64,000 nt of DNA, taken from contig NZ_BDJF01000016.1 in the NCBI RefSeq assembly GCF_001895205.1, positions 717,766 to 781,765 of the forward strand, given 5' to 3'. The translations under genes were made by a program, and so were the position numbers. The notes beneath the pieces are model-generated. The model had not been told where the DNA came from. It worked only from the letters and a program-made list of their open reading frames with translations, and made no database searches. Source of the stretch: Vibrio injensis (GTDB taxonomy: Bacteria; Pseudomonadota; Gammaproteobacteria; Enterobacterales; Vibrionaceae). Positions 1 through 11,946 of the stretch are shown piece by piece; position 1 is the first letter of the stretch; the number at the start of each line of letters is the position of its first letter.

Positions 1-1775
1 ATACTCTGTTGGTGTGTGGTGTTTTGACTATCCCTTTAGGTGCCATTTTTATTCCTATCACAGATAGTCATCAGTGGCTGTTTGTCATTCCATTTTGCGC
101 GCTGATCGGTATTACTTGGCAGCCACTTTATAAAAAAGTAAGTCGTTATGCCTCATTACTGATTTATGGCAATCGACAGACACCCGTTGAGCAAATTCTC
201 GCTTTAGAAGAAGATTTTAAACTGTCCATCGATGATGCAATGCGCCGTTTGGGAGAATTATTACAAATACCAAGTGATAAGCTGCGTCTGGTTAGCAGTA
301 ACCACAGTGAGTCTGTTTACGCATGTTACCTTTCCTCTAAACAAACGGCCCTAGTCTTTGATGAACTGTTTGAAAAACTGAATGATAGAAACGCCGAAAA
401 AAGTCCAGTCAAAGCGCTCTATGATAAAATGATCGCCAACAATACCGCATTAGTGATGCCACTATTCGGTCATGGTAAATCAGTGACACATTTATTAATA
501 TCGCCGCATAAGATCAATAATCAGATGTTTTCTCACGAAGAAATCTCTGCTCTTCAAACCTTATTAACCCGAATACAAAGTATTATTGAAGCCGATCGTC
601 GCATTCATCAAAGCCGTGCACTGGCCAATTCGATCGCTCATGAAATGCGCAATCCACTGTCTCAAGTTCAATTGTGTTTTGAGATTTTAAAGAAGCATGT
701 TGAACGTCAATCTTCTGCTCAACAGATAAAATTAGAGATAGAGAATGGCCAAGCTGCCATTCAACGTGGACGCCAACTCATAGATATCATCTTACGTGAA
801 GTGAGCGATACTTCGCCAGAACACGAACCGGTGACAATGACTTCTATTCACAAAGCGGTCGATCAAGCAGTCAGCCAGTACGGTTTTGAGAATGAGAAAG
901 TGATTGAGCGAATTCACTTACCACAACAAGACGACTTTGTCGTAAAACTCAATGAAACCTTATTCAACTTTGTTATTTTCAACCTGATTCGTAATGCCAT
1001 CTATTATTTTGACTCCTATCCTAATAGTCAAATTGAAATAACAACCCAAATAGGCAGTTATGAACACGTATTAATATTTAAAGACACAGGGCCAGGTATT
1101 GATGAGGTTATTGCTGATAAGATTTTCGAGGACTTTTTCTCTTACCAAAAAAGTGGCGGGAGTGGTTTAGGGCTCGGCTATTGCCAACGCGTCATGCGTT
1201 CATTTGGTGGTCGGATTGAATGTAAATCTAAATTGGGGGAGTTTACAGAATTTCATTTGTACTTTCCGATTGTGCCCAATGCACCACGAGCAGATTCGCT
1301 GCGAACCCCTTATTTCAACGATTGGCACTCGAATCAAACAGTTAAGGAAGATAGCGTCCCCAATCCACAGCCGTTATCCAACCCTAATCCAACCCCGACC
1401 ATACTGATTGTCGATGATAAAGAGATACAGCGTACATTGGTTAAACTGTATTTAGATCAACTTGGGATTGATAGCGTGCAAGCCAACAACGGTGAAAGTG
1501 CGGTAAATATCGTTAAAACACAGCCTATTGATTTGATTTTAATGGATATTCAAATGCCGGTCATGAATGGTTTTGAGGCTAGTCAAATCATCAAAGCGCA
1601 TACGCCTAACACTCCAATCATCGCACTATCCGGAGAATCAGGTAACCATGAGCTAAAGATGATCAGCCTATTGATGGATGGCCGCCTAGAAAAACCGACC
1701 TCCTTATCGGCATTACAAGATCTGATTCGATATTGGTTTGGTAAAAATGTGCTATCGAATACTGAATATCAATAA
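1..1775 (+). CDS. Hybrid sensor histidine kinase/response regulator (5' end outside window)
   Basis: The reading frame is open back to the first bases, so the N-terminus lies outside the window; residue numbers here count from the TTG at 9. Visible parts, in order, are the end of a hydrophobic membrane region (1-37), a linker and GAF-like stretch, a HisKA H-box with phospho-accepting His211 (IAHEMRNPLSQ), an ATPase domain with an N-box (NLIRNAIYYF) and G-boxes (DTGPGID, GSGLGLG), and a C-terminal receiver with Asp513 (LMDIQMP) and Lys562. The H-box resembles the Vibrio CqsS/LuxN quorum-sensing kinases. The membrane-proximal linker (SLLIYGNRQTP) also recalls ComP-type kinases. The signal sensed cannot be read here because the sensor domain is missing. 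Confidence 0.85.
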   Translation, partial: TLLVCGVLTIPLGAIFIPITDSHQWLFVIPFCALIGITWQPLYKKVSRYASLLIYGNRQTPVEQILALEEDFKLSIDDAMRRLGELLQIPSDKLRLVSSNHSESVYACYLSSKQTALVFDELFEKLNDRNAEKSPVKALYDKMIANNTALVMPLFGHGKSVTHLLISPHKINNQMFSHEEISALQTLLTRIQSIIEADRRIHQSRALANSIAHEMRNPLSQVQLCFEILKKHVERQSSAQQIKLEIENGQAAIQRGRQLIDIILREVSDTSPEHEPVTMTSIHKAVDQAVSQYGFENEKVIERIHLPQQDDFVVKLNETLFNFVIFNLIRNAIYYFDSYPNSQIEITTQIGSYEHVLIFKDTGPGIDEVIADKIFEDFFSYQKSGGSGLGLGYCQRVMRSFGGRIECKSKLGEFTEFHLYFPIVPNAPRADSLRTPYFNDWHSNQTVKEDSVPNPQPLSNPNPTPTILIVDDKEIQRTLVKLYLDQLGIDSVQANNGESAVNIVKTQPIDLILMDIQMPVMNGFEASQIIKAHTPNTPIIALSGESGNHELKMISLLMDGRLEKPTSLSALQDLIRYWFGKNVLSNTEYQ

Positions 1776-1856
1776 GCCAACATAGCCAAGCTACCATCTG
1801 ACACTGCGAGGTACAAACAAGCTGTATTGCGGCTTAAAATGCCTATTTATCAAGGC

Positions 1857-2699
1857 CTATAAACGAAAAGACACCAACATTGGATTATGATCAGAGGCAT
1901 CAGATTCTGGCGCTTGAGCTTGTTCTAAGGTTAATCCTTTATAAAAGACGTGATCCAAAGGTAATCCCTTCATAAACCTTAGCCGCTGATCAGGGGAAAA
2001 TTCGACTTCCTTCATGTGCAGTGATAACAATGCCGACTTTAAAAATCGTGCTCGCTGTTGATTCCAGCTATTAAAATCACCAGCAACAATCATCGGCCCA
2101 TTATGTTTTCTTAACGCACTAAGCAGAGATTCAAGTTGCTCACGATAGGCTTTTTGCCCATAGGTAAAGTTAACCGCATGCAAATTAACCACGGCCAAGG
2201 TTTGACCATCACTCAGCGCATAATGAGCAAAAATACCCGATTTAGGTAGGCGCAACCAAGGTTCTAGTTGAGTATAGGCACAAGCTAAGCGTGGCATATG
2301 ATAGCTAAGATTGAGTACCCCAGAAGAGGCACCAAAGACACGAAACGCATCAACATAAGCACCGTCCCAAGCTTGTTGACTGATCCACTGACGTAGCTCA
2401 GCAGTCATATTCGCTTCTTGCAGCAAAAGTAATTGAGCATGTTCACTGTATCGGGTCAGTTCACTCGACCAGTTTTCACGATTTTGTTTGTAGATATTCC
2501 ACACCAATACCGTTAACTGACCATCATGATCAATCGGTTCAGCGTGAGGGTTTTGATAACAAACTAAATCTCTCCCCAGCGTATCTTGACCTAAGGTGAG
2601 CAGTTGTGGCTGTTTAGAAATAGAGAATATAAGATGAAAAATAATCGTGACCGTCAGTGTTATCATTACTGGTAAAAGTAAAAGATAGCGTTTTTTCAT
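1857..2699 (-). CDS. yafD: YafD-like endonuclease/exonuclease/phosphatase family protein
   Basis: The protein has an N-terminal membrane anchor (about residues 3-21) followed by an EEP-fold domain. Motifs include VLVWNIYKQ, the metal-binding LLQEAN, the catalytic AGDFNSW and the C-terminal SDHNP. It matches E. coli YafD along its whole length, including a VNLHAVNF segment. The EEP family hydrolyses phosphodiester or phosphomonoester bonds with Mg2+; the YafD substrate is not established. I chose the ATG at 2699 because GGTGAG lies 4 bases upstream of it. An in-frame TTG further upstream at 2723 has no comparable site. It lies 92 bases downstream of glnB. Confidence 0.85.
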   Translation of the reverse strand: MKKRYLLLLPVMITLTVTIIFHLIFSISKQPQLLTLGQDTLGRDLVCYQNPHAEPIDHDGQLTVLVWNIYKQNRENWSSELTRYSEHAQLLLLQEANMTAELRQWISQQAWDGAYVDAFRVFGASSGVLNLSYHMPRLACAYTQLEPWLRLPKSGIFAHYALSDGQTLAVVNLHAVNFTYGQKAYREQLESLLSALRKHNGPMIVAGDFNSWNQQRARFLKSALLSLHMKEVEFSPDQRLRFMKGLPLDHVFYKGLTLEQAQAPESDASDHNPMLVSFRL

Positions 2700-2791
2700 T
2701 AGACTCACCAGAATAGAAAACAAACGGTTTCACTTCTTATCACTTAACGTCTAAGAAGCGAAACAACTTTTAATCTCTTAAGTGGTAATGA

Positions 2792-3139
<348 letters not shown>

Positions 3140-3248
3140 TTACACGGTTTCGTTATCAGAGTATTGTTGAGCCAATCCAAACATCACCTTGAATTCACCT
3201 AACTTATGCTGCGTATTATCGGTTAGCGATAGGTAACAATCAATACAA

Positions 3249-3274
3249 AGCCTAAGCATTACTCTGCTTAGGCT
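3249..3274 (-). terminator. Terminator-like hairpin overlapping the 3' end of tilS
   Basis: A 9-bp perfect inverted repeat, AGCCTAAGC (3249-3257) with GCTTAGGCT (3266-3274), is followed on the minus strand by a T-containing tract (TTTGTATT). The tilS stop codon lies inside the stem, so tilS would end within the terminator and glnB would start a separate unit. Confidence 0.55.
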
Positions 3275-4598
3275 CATTTCTGTGCAAAGAAATCATCGGC
3301 GACTTATCCCAGATCAGTTGGCACTCTTGCCCAACAAAATCACGATCGACAAATAAATCTGCGATAGCGACGACCCTATTGTGCTCGAGTAAAATCGGCA
3401 TACGACGTCGTTGCCAGCTGGGTATGGCGTATTCTTGGAATAGCTTCTTCAATTTACGAGATCCAGCTCGACCCACTGGACAGGCACTTAGCCCTGTCGG
3501 ATCAAAGACCACTTGCAAAGCCTCAGGCTCATCCGGTAAACGGATATTGCCTTGTCGATTTAACGATAAAGTTAACTCGCCAAGTCGATCGGGAAGTATA
3601 AGGGGGGTATCTAAGCGGATCTTTTGCTGCCACTCACTGATATCGGCGACGGAATTAACACAAAAAAGAAGATCATTAAAACGACGAATATCATACGCTT
3701 TGAGATGTAAAATCGGGTTAGCGCCCGCCTCTGCCAGTGCCACTTGACTCCAGATCATCTCGGTATGCTGGCGACTGGGTAGCGCACGCTGCTGCTGGGT
3801 TAACCATGCGCGGATCAATTGTCGCCGCATGGCATCGCTACACTCTTTTAACCCTTGAATTGATAAGGCACCATCAGAGTTAATCATCTTCGCCAGTTTT
3901 TCCGCCAACAACTCTTCAATTAACGTTTCTTGTTCTGCACATAATTCGGCACTGCGTTGTACGGCTTGACGAAAAGAGGACCAACGCTGAGTAAGAATTG
4001 GCGCAACTTGGTGTCGTAAAAAGTTACGGTCATAGCGCAGATCAGCATTGCTTTCATCACTTATTGATAATAATTGATGACATTCAGCAAACTGCTCAAT
4101 CTGTTGCCGAGTGACGGTTAACAGTGGTCGCAGTAATTGACCTTGACTAAAGGAAGCACAGGCGGCCATAGCAGATAATCCCTTGGGACCACTTCCTCGC
4201 TTCAAAGCCAACAGAAAAGTCTCTAGTTGGTCATCGGCATGATGGCCCAATAATAAGGTATCTTGCTGATTGACGTATTGCGCTAATACCCGATAGCGCT
4301 CATCGCGTGCTAATTTTTCAAGACTCTCACCGCTATTGCGATCGAGTGTGACATATTCAACATCAAAGAGGATATGGTTTTGATGACACCAAGTTCGGCA
4401 TTGCTCAACCCAATGATCGGCATTACGACTCAATCCATGATGGACATGCACCGCACGCACATTAACCGCATACTGATCTCGATATTGAGCCAGTAAATGC
4501 AACAGCACTCGTGAGTCGACACCACCACTAAACGCCAAAACCAAATCTTTCGTATCATGGGCTTGCAGTTGATGAGAAAAATGCTGGTACAAATCCAT
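3252..4598 (-). CDS. tilS: tRNA(Ile)-lysidine synthase TilS
   Basis: TilS attaches lysine to C34 of the CAU-anticodon tRNA-Ile, using ATP, so that the tRNA reads AUA. The N-terminal PP-loop motif SGGVDS is clear at about residue 25, followed by [12 protein letters not shown]. The C-terminal half carries the TilS substrate-binding domains ([10 protein letters not shown] and onward). I chose the ATG at 4598 (MDLYQHF) over the longer frame because AAGAAG lies upstream of it. The longer frame would also begin inside the accA terminator hairpin. The last codons overlap a terminator-like hairpin at 3249-3274. Confidence 0.95.
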   Translation of the reverse strand: MDLYQHFSHQLQAHDTKDLVLAFSGGVDSRVLLHLLAQYRDQYAVNVRAVHVHHGLSRNADHWVEQCRTWCHQNHILFDVEYVTLDRNSGESLEKLARDERYRVLAQYVNQQDTLLLGHHADDQLETFLLALKRGSGPKGLSAMAACASFSQGQLLRPLLTVTRQQIEQFAECHQLLSISDESNADLRYDRNFLRHQVAPILTQRWSSFRQAVQRSAELCAEQETLIEELLAEKLAKMINSDGALSIQGLKECSDAMRRQLIRAWLTQQQRALPSRQHTEMIWSQVALAEAGANPILHLKAYDIRRFNDLLFCVNSVADISEWQQKIRLDTPLILPDRLGELTLSLNRQGNIRLPDEPEALQVVFDPTGLSACPVGRAGSRKLKKLFQEYAIPSWQRRRMPILLEHNRVVAIADLFVDRDFVGQECQLIWDKSPMISLHRNEPKQSNA

Positions 4599-4657
4599 AC
4601 TGATCTTCTTAGGTCGAGATAAATAATGCTCAGTGTATCGCTGGAGACAGAAAAGCA

Positions 4658-4686
4658 AAAGGGCTGGATTCTCTCCAGCCCTTTTA
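4658..4686 (-). terminator. Intrinsic terminator after accA
   Basis: A 12-bp perfect stem, AAAAGGGCTGGA (4658-4669) with TCCAGCCCTTTT (4675-4686), has a 5-base loop. A/T runs on both sides let it work in either direction. It separates accA from tilS, so tilS probably has its own promoter or depends on read-through. Confidence 0.8.
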
Positions 4687-4726
4687 ATCAGATTCAGTGA
4701 ATCATCATCAAACGATTAATGACTAT

Positions 4727-5686
4727 TCAGCAGTAACCATAGCTCATTAAACGTTGGTAACGACGAGCCAACAACGCATCATGCTGCAAACCTTGTAGAT
4801 CGGCGAGCTGGCGCAGCAAAGTGGCCTTCAGATTATTAGCCATTTGTAGAGGATTACGATGTGCACCACCAAGAGGCTCTTCAACCACTTCGTCAATCAA
4901 GGCTAACTCTTTTAAACGAGGCGCAGTGAGTCCCATCGCATCGGCCGCTTGCGGCGCTTTGTCAGAATCACGCCATAAAATTGAAGCACAGCCTTCCGGA
5001 GAAATAACCGAATAGGTTGAATACTGTAACATATTGACGTAATCACCGACGCCAATCGCTAACGCACCACCAGAGCCGCCTTCACCAACAACGTTACAAA
5101 TAATCGGCACTTTTAAACCGGACATCACTTTCAAGTTCGTGGCAATCGCTTCTGACTGGCCACGCTCTTCAGCTCCAACACCTGGATAAGCACCCGCCGT
5201 ATCAATAAAGGTAATGATAGGCATATTGAAACGCTCAGCCATTTCCATTAAACGCAGCGCTTTACGATAACCTTCTGGTTTTGGCATACCAAAGTTACGT
5301 CTGACTTTTTCGCGTGTTTCACGACCTTTTTGATGGCCAATGATCATCACAGGTTGATCATCTAAACGGGCAATGCCACCGACAATGGCTTTATCATCGG
5401 CATACGCTCGATCACCGGCCAATTCATCGAATTCAGTAAAGATATGATTGATATAATCAAGAGTGTAAGGGCGCTGAGGATGGCGTGCCAATTGAGCGAC
5501 CTGCCATGCACCTAAATCACCAAAAATTTTCTTTTTTAGCTCTAAACTTTTCTTCTCTAATTGTTCGATCTCTTTTTCAAGATCAACCGAAGAACTTGCA
5601 CCATGACGAGAGACATCGCGTAGCGCCTGAATTTTCGCTTCAAGCTCGACAATAGGTTTTTCAAAATCTAAAAAATTTAGGCTCAT
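4727..5686 (-). CDS. accA: Acetyl-CoA carboxylase carboxyltransferase subunit alpha
   Basis: AccA pairs with AccD to transfer the carboxyl group from biotin-BCCP to acetyl-CoA, the first committed step of fatty acid synthesis. The 319-residue length is standard. The protein opens with a coiled-coil region rich in E/K (about 10-55). The crotonase-like carboxyltransferase core follows, with the oxyanion-hole segment [14 protein letters not shown] and the preceding [17 protein letters not shown]. It lies 44 bases after dnaE on the same strand, the usual enteric and vibrio arrangement. The strong terminator that follows makes accA the last gene of this unit. Confidence 0.97.
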   Translation of the reverse strand: MSLNFLDFEKPIVELEAKIQALRDVSRHGASSSVDLEKEIEQLEKKSLELKKKIFGDLGAWQVAQLARHPQRPYTLDYINHIFTEFDELAGDRAYADDKAIVGGIARLDDQPVMIIGHQKGRETREKVRRNFGMPKPEGYRKALRLMEMAERFNMPIITFIDTAGAYPGVGAEERGQSEAIATNLKVMSGLKVPIICNVVGEGGSGGALAIGVGDYVNMLQYSTYSVISPEGCASILWRDSDKAPQAADAMGLTAPRLKELALIDEVVEEPLGGAHRNPLQMANNLKATLLRQLADLQGLQHDALLARRYQRLMSYGYC

Positions 5687-5730
5687 CTACCGATCCTTTT
5701 TTACTCAGCTCGTCAATTGCGCAGCTGAAT

Positions 5731-8700
5731 TTAGTTAAATTCGAGTTCTACTTGGTCTTTACCAAGTAACTGTTGTAATTCATCTAGCAATGTATCACTC
5801 GGCGTAACCCGCCACTCCGTACCCAACGTCAAACGCGCCCTCGCATCTGAGCGTTGATAGTATACATTGACAGGAACAGTCCCTGCTCGGTGAGGCTCTA
5901 AGATTTGACTAAAGCGCTCAAAAAATTGCTCATCGATTTGCGATTGTGCAATCGACACCGATAAACCACGGGCATATTTTTCACGCGCGCTACCCAAGTC
6001 CATGACTTCGCGCGCAGACATTTTAAGGCCACCATTGAAGTCATCAAAGCTGACCTGTCCGGAAACAACCAGAATTTTATCTTTTTCTAACAATTCTGCA
6101 TACCTATCTAAGGCATCAGAATAAAGCATGACCTCAATACGTCCAGAGCGATCATCCAAAGTCATTAAGCCAATTCGACTACCACGTTTGGTGGTCATGA
6201 CTCGAGCAGCAATCACCAAACCGGCTAATGTTAATGATTGATCTCGTCGTGTCGGCGTCGCTTCATTTAAGCGACAACTGGTATATTTAGGTAATTCTTT
6301 TAAATACTGATTAATCGGGTGACCCGTTAAGTACAACCCTAACGTTTCTCTCTCCCCTTCTAACCAAACTTTTTCCGGCCAAGGAGGAACTTGAGTATAC
6401 TTTTGTTCCACCTCTTCAGGAGCATCGGTCAGAACACCAAACATATCAGCCTGGCCAAAGGCCTCTGCTTGATGATGTTGGCTGGCGGCTTTTACCGCAT
6501 CATCCAACGAGGCCATCATTGCCGCCCGATGGGGACCTAACCTATCCAATGCTCCGGCAAGGATTAATTTCTCAATCACCCGTTTATTAACTTTTTTAAG
6601 GTCGATTCGAGCACAAAAATCAAACAAGTCTTTAAAATAGCCGTTTTTACTGCGCGAGTCTAAAATTGCTTCGATTGGCCCTTCACCAACACCTTTGATC
6701 GCTCCAATACCGTACACAATCGCCCCGTTCTCATCAACATTAAAACGGTATAAACCAGAGTTAATGTCAGGCGGTAACACGGTCAATCCCATACGTTGGC
6801 ACTCATCAACCAAACCAACCACTTTCTCGGTATTATCCATATCCGCGGTCATTACCGCCGCCATAAATTCAGCAGGATAATGGGTTTTTAACCATAACGT
6901 TTGATAAGACACCAAAGCATAGGCCGCAGAGTGAGATTTATTAAATCCATAACCGGCAAATTTCTCTACCAAGTCAAAGATTTTCATCGCCAACTCGCCA
7001 TCAATACCGTTGTTCTCAGCACCCTCTTTAAATACAGCGCGCTGCTTAGCCATCTCTTCTGGTTTTTTCTTACCCATCGCACGGCGTAGCATATCCGCAC
7101 CGCCTAAGGTATAACCAGCTAGCACCTGAGCAATCTGCATGACTTGCTCTTGATAGAGGATGATGCCGTAAGTCGGTTCTAGAATTTCTTTTAATGACTC
7201 ATGTTGCCATTTTTCATCTGGGTAAGAGATCACTTCACGACCATGTTTACGGTCAATAAAGTTATCTACCATGCCGGACTGCAAAGGCCCAGGACGAAAC
7301 AGCGCCACCAAAGCGATAATATCTTCAAAACAGTCCGGTTTTAGACGTTTGATAAGCTCTTTCATTCCGCGCGATTCCAACTGGAATACGGCGGTCGTTT
7401 CAGATTTTTGTAGCAATCGGAATGAAGCTTCATCTTGCAGCGGAATCGCTTCAATTCGTAGTGGCGCTTCCCCCAGAGCCGCACGACGTGGATTAATTAA
7501 CCCCAATGCCCAGTCAATGATGGTTAACGTACGCAGACCTAAGAAATCGAATTTTACTAATCCGGCGTATTCAACATCGTTTTTATCAAATTGAGTAACA
7601 GGATGATGACCTTCAGCATCACAATACAGCGGCGCAAAATCGGTGATCGTGGTCGGCGAAATCACTACGCCTCCGGCGTGTTTACCGGCATTTCGAGTAC
7701 ACCCTTCGAGGATCCGACACTTATCGATCAGCTCTCTGACTTCTTCATCAGCGTCATACAACTCTTGCAGTGCAGGCTCAGCTTTGAACGCTTTTTCAAG
7801 CGTCATGCCGGGATCGGGGGGGATCAACTTAGAGATACGGTCAACAAATCCAAAAGGATGTCCTAATACCCGTCCCACATCACGGATCACCGCTTTCGCC
7901 GCCATGGTGCCGAAGGTAATGATCTGGGATACAGCATCACGACCGTATAATTCAGCCACGTGATCAATCACCTGATCTCGCTTGTCCATACAAAAATCGA
8001 CATCAAAGTCAGGCATCGAGACCCGCTCAGGGTTAAGAAAGCGCTCAAATAGTAGGTCATATTCAAGGGGATCAAGATCGGTGATTTTCAGCGCATAAGC
8101 GACTAAAGAACCAGCACCTGAACCACGACCGGGGCCAACCGGAATATCATTATCTTTTGACCATTGGATAAACTCCATAACGATCAAGAAGTAACCCGGA
8201 AATCCCATTTGGTTAATCACTTGCAGCTCAATATCCAAACGCTCATCGTATTCAGGGCGACGCTCGGCACGAACTTGTGGATCGGGAAACAAAAACTCTA
8301 GGCGCTCTTCTAATCCTTGTTTGGATTTCACGACCAAAAATTCTTCAATCGCTAATCCGCCCGTCGGAAAGTTAGGTAGGAAATACTCACCTAAGCGAAC
8401 GGTCACATTACAGCGTTTGGCAATTTCAACACTATTCTCGAGCGCTTGTGGAATATCGGCAAACAACTCGCACATCTCTTGCTCGGTGCGTAAATACTGC
8501 TGAGGGCTGTAATTTTTAGGCCGTCTTGGGTCTTCTAAGGTATAACCGTCATGAATGGCAACGCGAATTTCATGGGCATCAAATTGCTCCGCGTTTAAAA
8601 AAACCACTTCATTGGTCGCCACAACCGGTAATTGCGTTTGCTCTGCTAAGTCGAGAGCAAAATGTAAGTAGCTCTCTTCATCCGCTCGCCCTGTGCGCAC

Positions 8701-9210
8701 TAGCTCTAAATAGAAATGATCGGCGAAATAGGTTTGATAAAACTCTACGCACTTTTCCGCTAACGCTTGATTGCCTTTTAATAACGCTCGGCCGATTTCA
8801 CCATTTTTACCACCAGAAAGAATAATCAAACCTTCGGCATGCTTGACCAACCATTGTTTATCAATCACTGGTTGATGTTGGATATGACCACGCAAATACG
8901 CTTCTGAAATCAATAAGGTAAGATTTTTATAACCAAGATTATTTTTGGCTAAAATAGTGATTTTGGTCAGTTCATCAGCAAACTCATCGGAACGCAGCGT
9001 AAAATCAGCACCAATAATCGGTTTGATGCCACAATTATGCGCAGTACCATAAAATTTCACTAATCCGCATAAGTTAGTAAAATCGGTCAGGGCCATGGCT
9101 GGCATCCCCATCGCCGCCACTTGCTTAACCAGAGGGGGGACTTTGGACAAACCATCCACCATGGAAAAATCACTGTGAACACGTAAGTGGATAAACTTTG
9201 GGTCTGACAT
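5731..9210 (-). CDS. dnaE: DNA polymerase III alpha subunit
   Basis: This is the replicative C-family polymerase, 1159 residues and full length. It has an N-terminal PHP domain ([13 protein letters not shown]), a palm with catalytic Asp401 and Asp403 (PDFDVDF) and Asp555 (VKFDFLG), then fingers, a beta-clamp-binding segment (QADMFGVL), an OB fold and a C-terminal tau-binding region. The three aspartates fall at the same positions as in E. coli DnaE. It sits between rnhB and accA on the same strand and is probably co-transcribed with lpxB and rnhB. Confidence 0.98.
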   Translation of the reverse strand: MSDPKFIHLRVHSDFSMVDGLSKVPPLVKQVAAMGMPAMALTDFTNLCGLVKFYGTAHNCGIKPIIGADFTLRSDEFADELTKITILAKNNLGYKNLTLLISEAYLRGHIQHQPVIDKQWLVKHAEGLIILSGGKNGEIGRALLKGNQALAEKCVEFYQTYFADHFYLELVRTGRADEESYLHFALDLAEQTQLPVVATNEVVFLNAEQFDAHEIRVAIHDGYTLEDPRRPKNYSPQQYLRTEQEMCELFADIPQALENSVEIAKRCNVTVRLGEYFLPNFPTGGLAIEEFLVVKSKQGLEERLEFLFPDPQVRAERRPEYDERLDIELQVINQMGFPGYFLIVMEFIQWSKDNDIPVGPGRGSGAGSLVAYALKITDLDPLEYDLLFERFLNPERVSMPDFDVDFCMDKRDQVIDHVAELYGRDAVSQIITFGTMAAKAVIRDVGRVLGHPFGFVDRISKLIPPDPGMTLEKAFKAEPALQELYDADEEVRELIDKCRILEGCTRNAGKHAGGVVISPTTITDFAPLYCDAEGHHPVTQFDKNDVEYAGLVKFDFLGLRTLTIIDWALGLINPRRAALGEAPLRIEAIPLQDEASFRLLQKSETTAVFQLESRGMKELIKRLKPDCFEDIIALVALFRPGPLQSGMVDNFIDRKHGREVISYPDEKWQHESLKEILEPTYGIILYQEQVMQIAQVLAGYTLGGADMLRRAMGKKKPEEMAKQRAVFKEGAENNGIDGELAMKIFDLVEKFAGYGFNKSHSAAYALVSYQTLWLKTHYPAEFMAAVMTADMDNTEKVVGLVDECQRMGLTVLPPDINSGLYRFNVDENGAIVYGIGAIKGVGEGPIEAILDSRSKNGYFKDLFDFCARIDLKKVNKRVIEKLILAGALDRLGPHRAAMMASLDDAVKAASQHHQAEAFGQADMFGVLTDAPEEVEQKYTQVPPWPEKVWLEGERETLGLYLTGHPINQYLKELPKYTSCRLNEATPTRRDQSLTLAGLVIAARVMTTKRGSRIGLMTLDDRSGRIEVMLYSDALDRYAELLEKDKILVVSGQVSFDDFNGGLKMSAREVMDLGSAREKYARGLSVSIAQSQIDEQFFERFSQILEPHRAGTVPVNVYYQRSDARARLTLGTEWRVTPSDTLLDELQQLLGKDQVELEFN

Positions 9211-9306
9211 TCAATTGAATCCTAGAGGCTTCGAAGGCTAGATCGGGTAATCGTACTATTCTACGTTAATCCGTAGACGCGTAAAACCATCAGGGGAAAT
9301 CTGAGG

Positions 9307-9924
9307 CTATAAACCTAATGCGCGCTTGACGGGAGCAAAACTACGTCGATGTTGATCAATTACTCCATGTTGTTCGATAGCAGCAAAATGCGCTTTGGTC
9401 GGATAACCTTTATGCTGCGCAAAACCAAACTGCGGGTAAAGCAGATCGAGCTCAGCCATTTCTTGATCGCGTACCACCTTCGCAATGATCGATGCCGCAC
9501 TGATCTGCGCGACTCGTAAATCGCCCTTCACTACGGCTTCAGCAGCCATCGGTAAGTTAGGCACTTTATTACCATCAACTAAAACGAAATCAGGTTGAAT
9601 CGCTAAACCCGCTACCGCACGCTGCATAGCCAGCATTGTTGCTTGGAAAATATTCAATTGATCAATTTCCCTTGGTGAACAACGCCCTATCGACCATGCT
9701 AACGCTTTCGCTTGAATTTCTGGTAGTAACGCGAGGCGCTTTTTTTCTGACAGTTTTTTAGAGTCATTCAGACCATTAATCGGTTGCGTTGGGTCTAGAA
9801 TGACCGCAGCCGTGACCACATCCCCAACCAGTGGCCCGCGTCCGACTTCATCAACACCGGCAATACAGTGATAGCCAGCCGGAAGAATAAAAGGGGGCAG
9901 ATCGTTATTGGCTTTTATGGTCAC
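9307..9924 (-). CDS. rnhB: Ribonuclease HII
   Basis: RNase HII removes RNA from RNA-DNA hybrids and single ribonucleotides misincorporated in DNA. The active-site segment [19 protein letters not shown] carries the Asp-Glu pair, and the further acidic residue is in FVLVDGN. At 205 residues it has typical length. It starts 4 bases after the lpxB stop, so translation of the two genes is probably coupled. The order lpxB-rnhB-dnaE is conserved in gammaproteobacteria. Confidence 0.96.
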   Translation of the reverse strand: MTIKANNDLPPFILPAGYHCIAGVDEVGRGPLVGDVVTAAVILDPTQPINGLNDSKKLSEKKRLALLPEIQAKALAWSIGRCSPREIDQLNIFQATMLAMQRAVAGLAIQPDFVLVDGNKVPNLPMAAEAVVKGDLRVAQISAASIIAKVVRDQEMAELDLLYPQFGFAQHKGYPTKAHFAAIEQHGVIDQHRRSFAPVKRALGL

Positions 9925-9928
9925 GCGG

Positions 9929-11071
9929 TTATTTTCCTATTAATGTCAGTACCGCTTGCGCGGCTTGTTGATCCGCATCTTTGCGGATCCAATGATGCAT
10001 CTCTGTGAATTTATCTACTAATGCTTGGTTATCATTTTGCAACAACCGAGTTAACTCGTGATACAGGTTATCAACGTTGCACTCTTGTTGTAAAAACTCT
10101 TTCACCAGTTCTTGCCCAGCGAGAATATTCGGCAGTGAAACATAAGGGGTTTTGAGTAAGCGTCTTGCTAAAAAAGCGGTAATGGCATTGACTTTATAAC
10201 CGACCACCATCGGCCGTTTGAGTAACATGCACTCTAATGCGACTGTACCGGACGCCAGCATCACCACATCCGATGCCGTAATCACATGACGAGCGGTATC
10301 ATCAACTAAGGTAAAATCCAGCTCAGGAGCCACTTGTTGCCAAATCGTTTCAAACTGCTCGCGCCGCTGTGCGTTGACCAGCGCAACAACAAACCCTAAT
10401 TCTGGATGAGTTTGATGCAGTCGTTGACACGTTTCAATAAACGGCTTAGCTAGCAGCTTCATTTCTCCGCTACGACTGCCTGGCAACACAGCAAGCCAGC
10501 GCTTCTGTTCATCTAACCCTAATAAACGCTGAGCCGCTTGCTTATCAGGCTGAAGTGGTAAAGCATCAGCTAAAGTATGGCCAATAAACTCACACGGAAC
10601 ATTAAACCGATCATAAAACGCTTTTTCAAAAGGTAAAAAGGCGAGCACCAGATCCGTGGCTGCAGCAATTTTAAAAATTCGCTTCTGACGCCAAGCCCAT
10701 ACAGAAGGGCTGACATAATGCACCGTTTTAATGCCCGCTTGCTTTAAATCTCGCTCCAAGCGTAAATTAAAATCTGGCGCATCAATCCCAATAAAGACAT
10801 CCGGTGGATTTTGCGTAAAATACTGGACCAACTCGGCTTTCACTTTGAGCAAACGAGGCAAGCGTCCGAGCACTTCCACCAAGCCCATGACGGCTAACTC
10901 TTCCATATCAAACAGAGAATGGCAGCCTTGAGCCATCATTTTCGGGCCGCCAATCCCGACAAACTCAGCATTAGGATAACGGGTTTTGATCGCTTTAATA
11001 AAGCCTTCACCGAGGGTATCCCCCGACAATTCCCCCGCAACAATACCAATACGTAAAGGTTGTTGTTCCAT
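9929..11071 (-). CDS. lpxB: Lipid-A-disaccharide synthase
   Basis: LpxB is a peripheral inner-membrane GT-B glycosyltransferase. It condenses UDP-2,3-diacylglucosamine with lipid X to make the tetra-acyl disaccharide precursor of lipid A. Family motifs include [13 protein letters not shown] at the N-terminus, [20 protein letters not shown] and LPGSRSGEM. At 380 residues it has normal length. It is downstream of lpxA but separated from it by a strong hairpin at 11108-11136, so its supply may depend on read-through or on a promoter in the 85-base gap. Confidence 0.97.
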   Translation of the reverse strand: MEQQPLRIGIVAGELSGDTLGEGFIKAIKTRYPNAEFVGIGGPKMMAQGCHSLFDMEELAVMGLVEVLGRLPRLLKVKAELVQYFTQNPPDVFIGIDAPDFNLRLERDLKQAGIKTVHYVSPSVWAWRQKRIFKIAAATDLVLAFLPFEKAFYDRFNVPCEFIGHTLADALPLQPDKQAAQRLLGLDEQKRWLAVLPGSRSGEMKLLAKPFIETCQRLHQTHPELGFVVALVNAQRREQFETIWQQVAPELDFTLVDDTARHVITASDVVMLASGTVALECMLLKRPMVVGYKVNAITAFLARRLLKTPYVSLPNILAGQELVKEFLQQECNVDNLYHELTRLLQNDNQALVDKFTEMHHWIRKDADQQAAQAVLTLIGK

Positions 11072-11107
11072 TCCTCAATACCTCTGATAGGTAATCGCAT
11101 AAAATGC

Positions 11108-11136
11108 AAAAGATCGCCGATAAATGGCGATCTTTT
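11108..11136 (-). terminator. Hairpin/attenuator between lpxA and lpxB
   Basis: An 11-bp perfect stem, AAAAGATCGCC with GGCGATCTTTT, has a 7-base loop. On the minus strand it is followed by TTTT, then GCATTTTATG. It sits between two genes of the same pathway and strand, so it probably acts as a partial terminator. Confidence 0.6.
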
Positions 11137-11156
11137 GTCTAACGCCAAGTCTAAAA

Positions 11157-11945
11157 CTAACGGATGATACCGCGAGCTGAGTCAGCTAAGAAATCTAGGA
11201 AACGCTGAACCGCAGGGAAATTTGCCGCTTCTTTAGCAATTTCCACTTTGGCTTCTTCCAAAGTGAGTCCATTACGATACAACGCCTTATAAGCACGGCG
11301 AATCGCATGTATTTCCGCTTTTTCAAAACCACGACGCTTTAAACCTTCGACGTTAATGCCAAAAGGGGCACAGTGGTTACCTTGCGCCATCACAAAAGGC
11401 GGCACATCTTGTACAACGATCGATCCACCGCCTAGCATACAATGATCGCCAATGTGGCAGAATTGATGAATTGCTGACATGCCACCAATGATGGCTTGAT
11501 TACCGACTTTGACATGTCCAGCTAAGGTTGCATTATTGGCAAAAATACAGCGATCACCAATCACACAATCATGGGCTACGTGTGCATTAATCATAAACAA
11601 GTTATCACTGCCTACAACGGTGATACCTTTATCTTGCACGGTACCACGATGCATAGTGACGCTTTCACGAATCGTATTGCGATCTCCAACAATCAGTTGA
11701 GTATCTTCACCCGCATATTTGAGATCCTGACAAGCTTCACCAATTGAGGCGAATTGAAAAATGCGATTGTCTTTACCAAGCTTAGTCGGCCCTTTGACAA
11801 CAACGTGTGATAACAGCTCAGTACCTTCACTAATCTCCACTTTGCCATCGACATAACAAAATGGACCAATTCTGACATTAGCGCCAATCACTGCGCCATC
11901 TTCGACCACCGCGGTTGGGTGGATTTGTGCCGTTGGATGAATCAT
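11157..11945 (-). CDS. lpxA: UDP-N-acetylglucosamine acyltransferase
   Basis: LpxA is a cytoplasmic trimer that transfers (R)-3-hydroxyacyl from ACP to the 3-OH of UDP-GlcNAc, the first step of lipid A synthesis. The left-handed beta-helix hexapeptide repeats run from [14 protein letters not shown] through about residue 185. The catalytic His is in [13 protein letters not shown] chose the ATG at 11945 because it begins directly after the fabZ stop and gives the family's 262-residue length. A longer frame would overlap fabZ by about 50 bases. Confidence 0.97.
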   Translation of the reverse strand: MIHPTAQIHPTAVVEDGAVIGANVRIGPFCYVDGKVEISEGTELLSHVVVKGPTKLGKDNRIFQFASIGEACQDLKYAGEDTQLIVGDRNTIRESVTMHRGTVQDKGITVVGSDNLFMINAHVAHDCVIGDRCIFANNATLAGHVKVGNQAIIGGMSAIHQFCHIGDHCMLGGGSIVVQDVPPFVMAQGNHCAPFGINVEGLKRRGFEKAEIHAIRRAYKALYRNGLTLEEAKVEIAKEAANFPAVQRFLDFLADSARGIIR

Positions 11946-11946
11946 C

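Noticed and set aside
8526..8825. 99-codon plus-strand frame inside dnaE
   Set aside because: It is antisense to the conserved dnaE PHP/polymerase region and shows no independent coding evidence.
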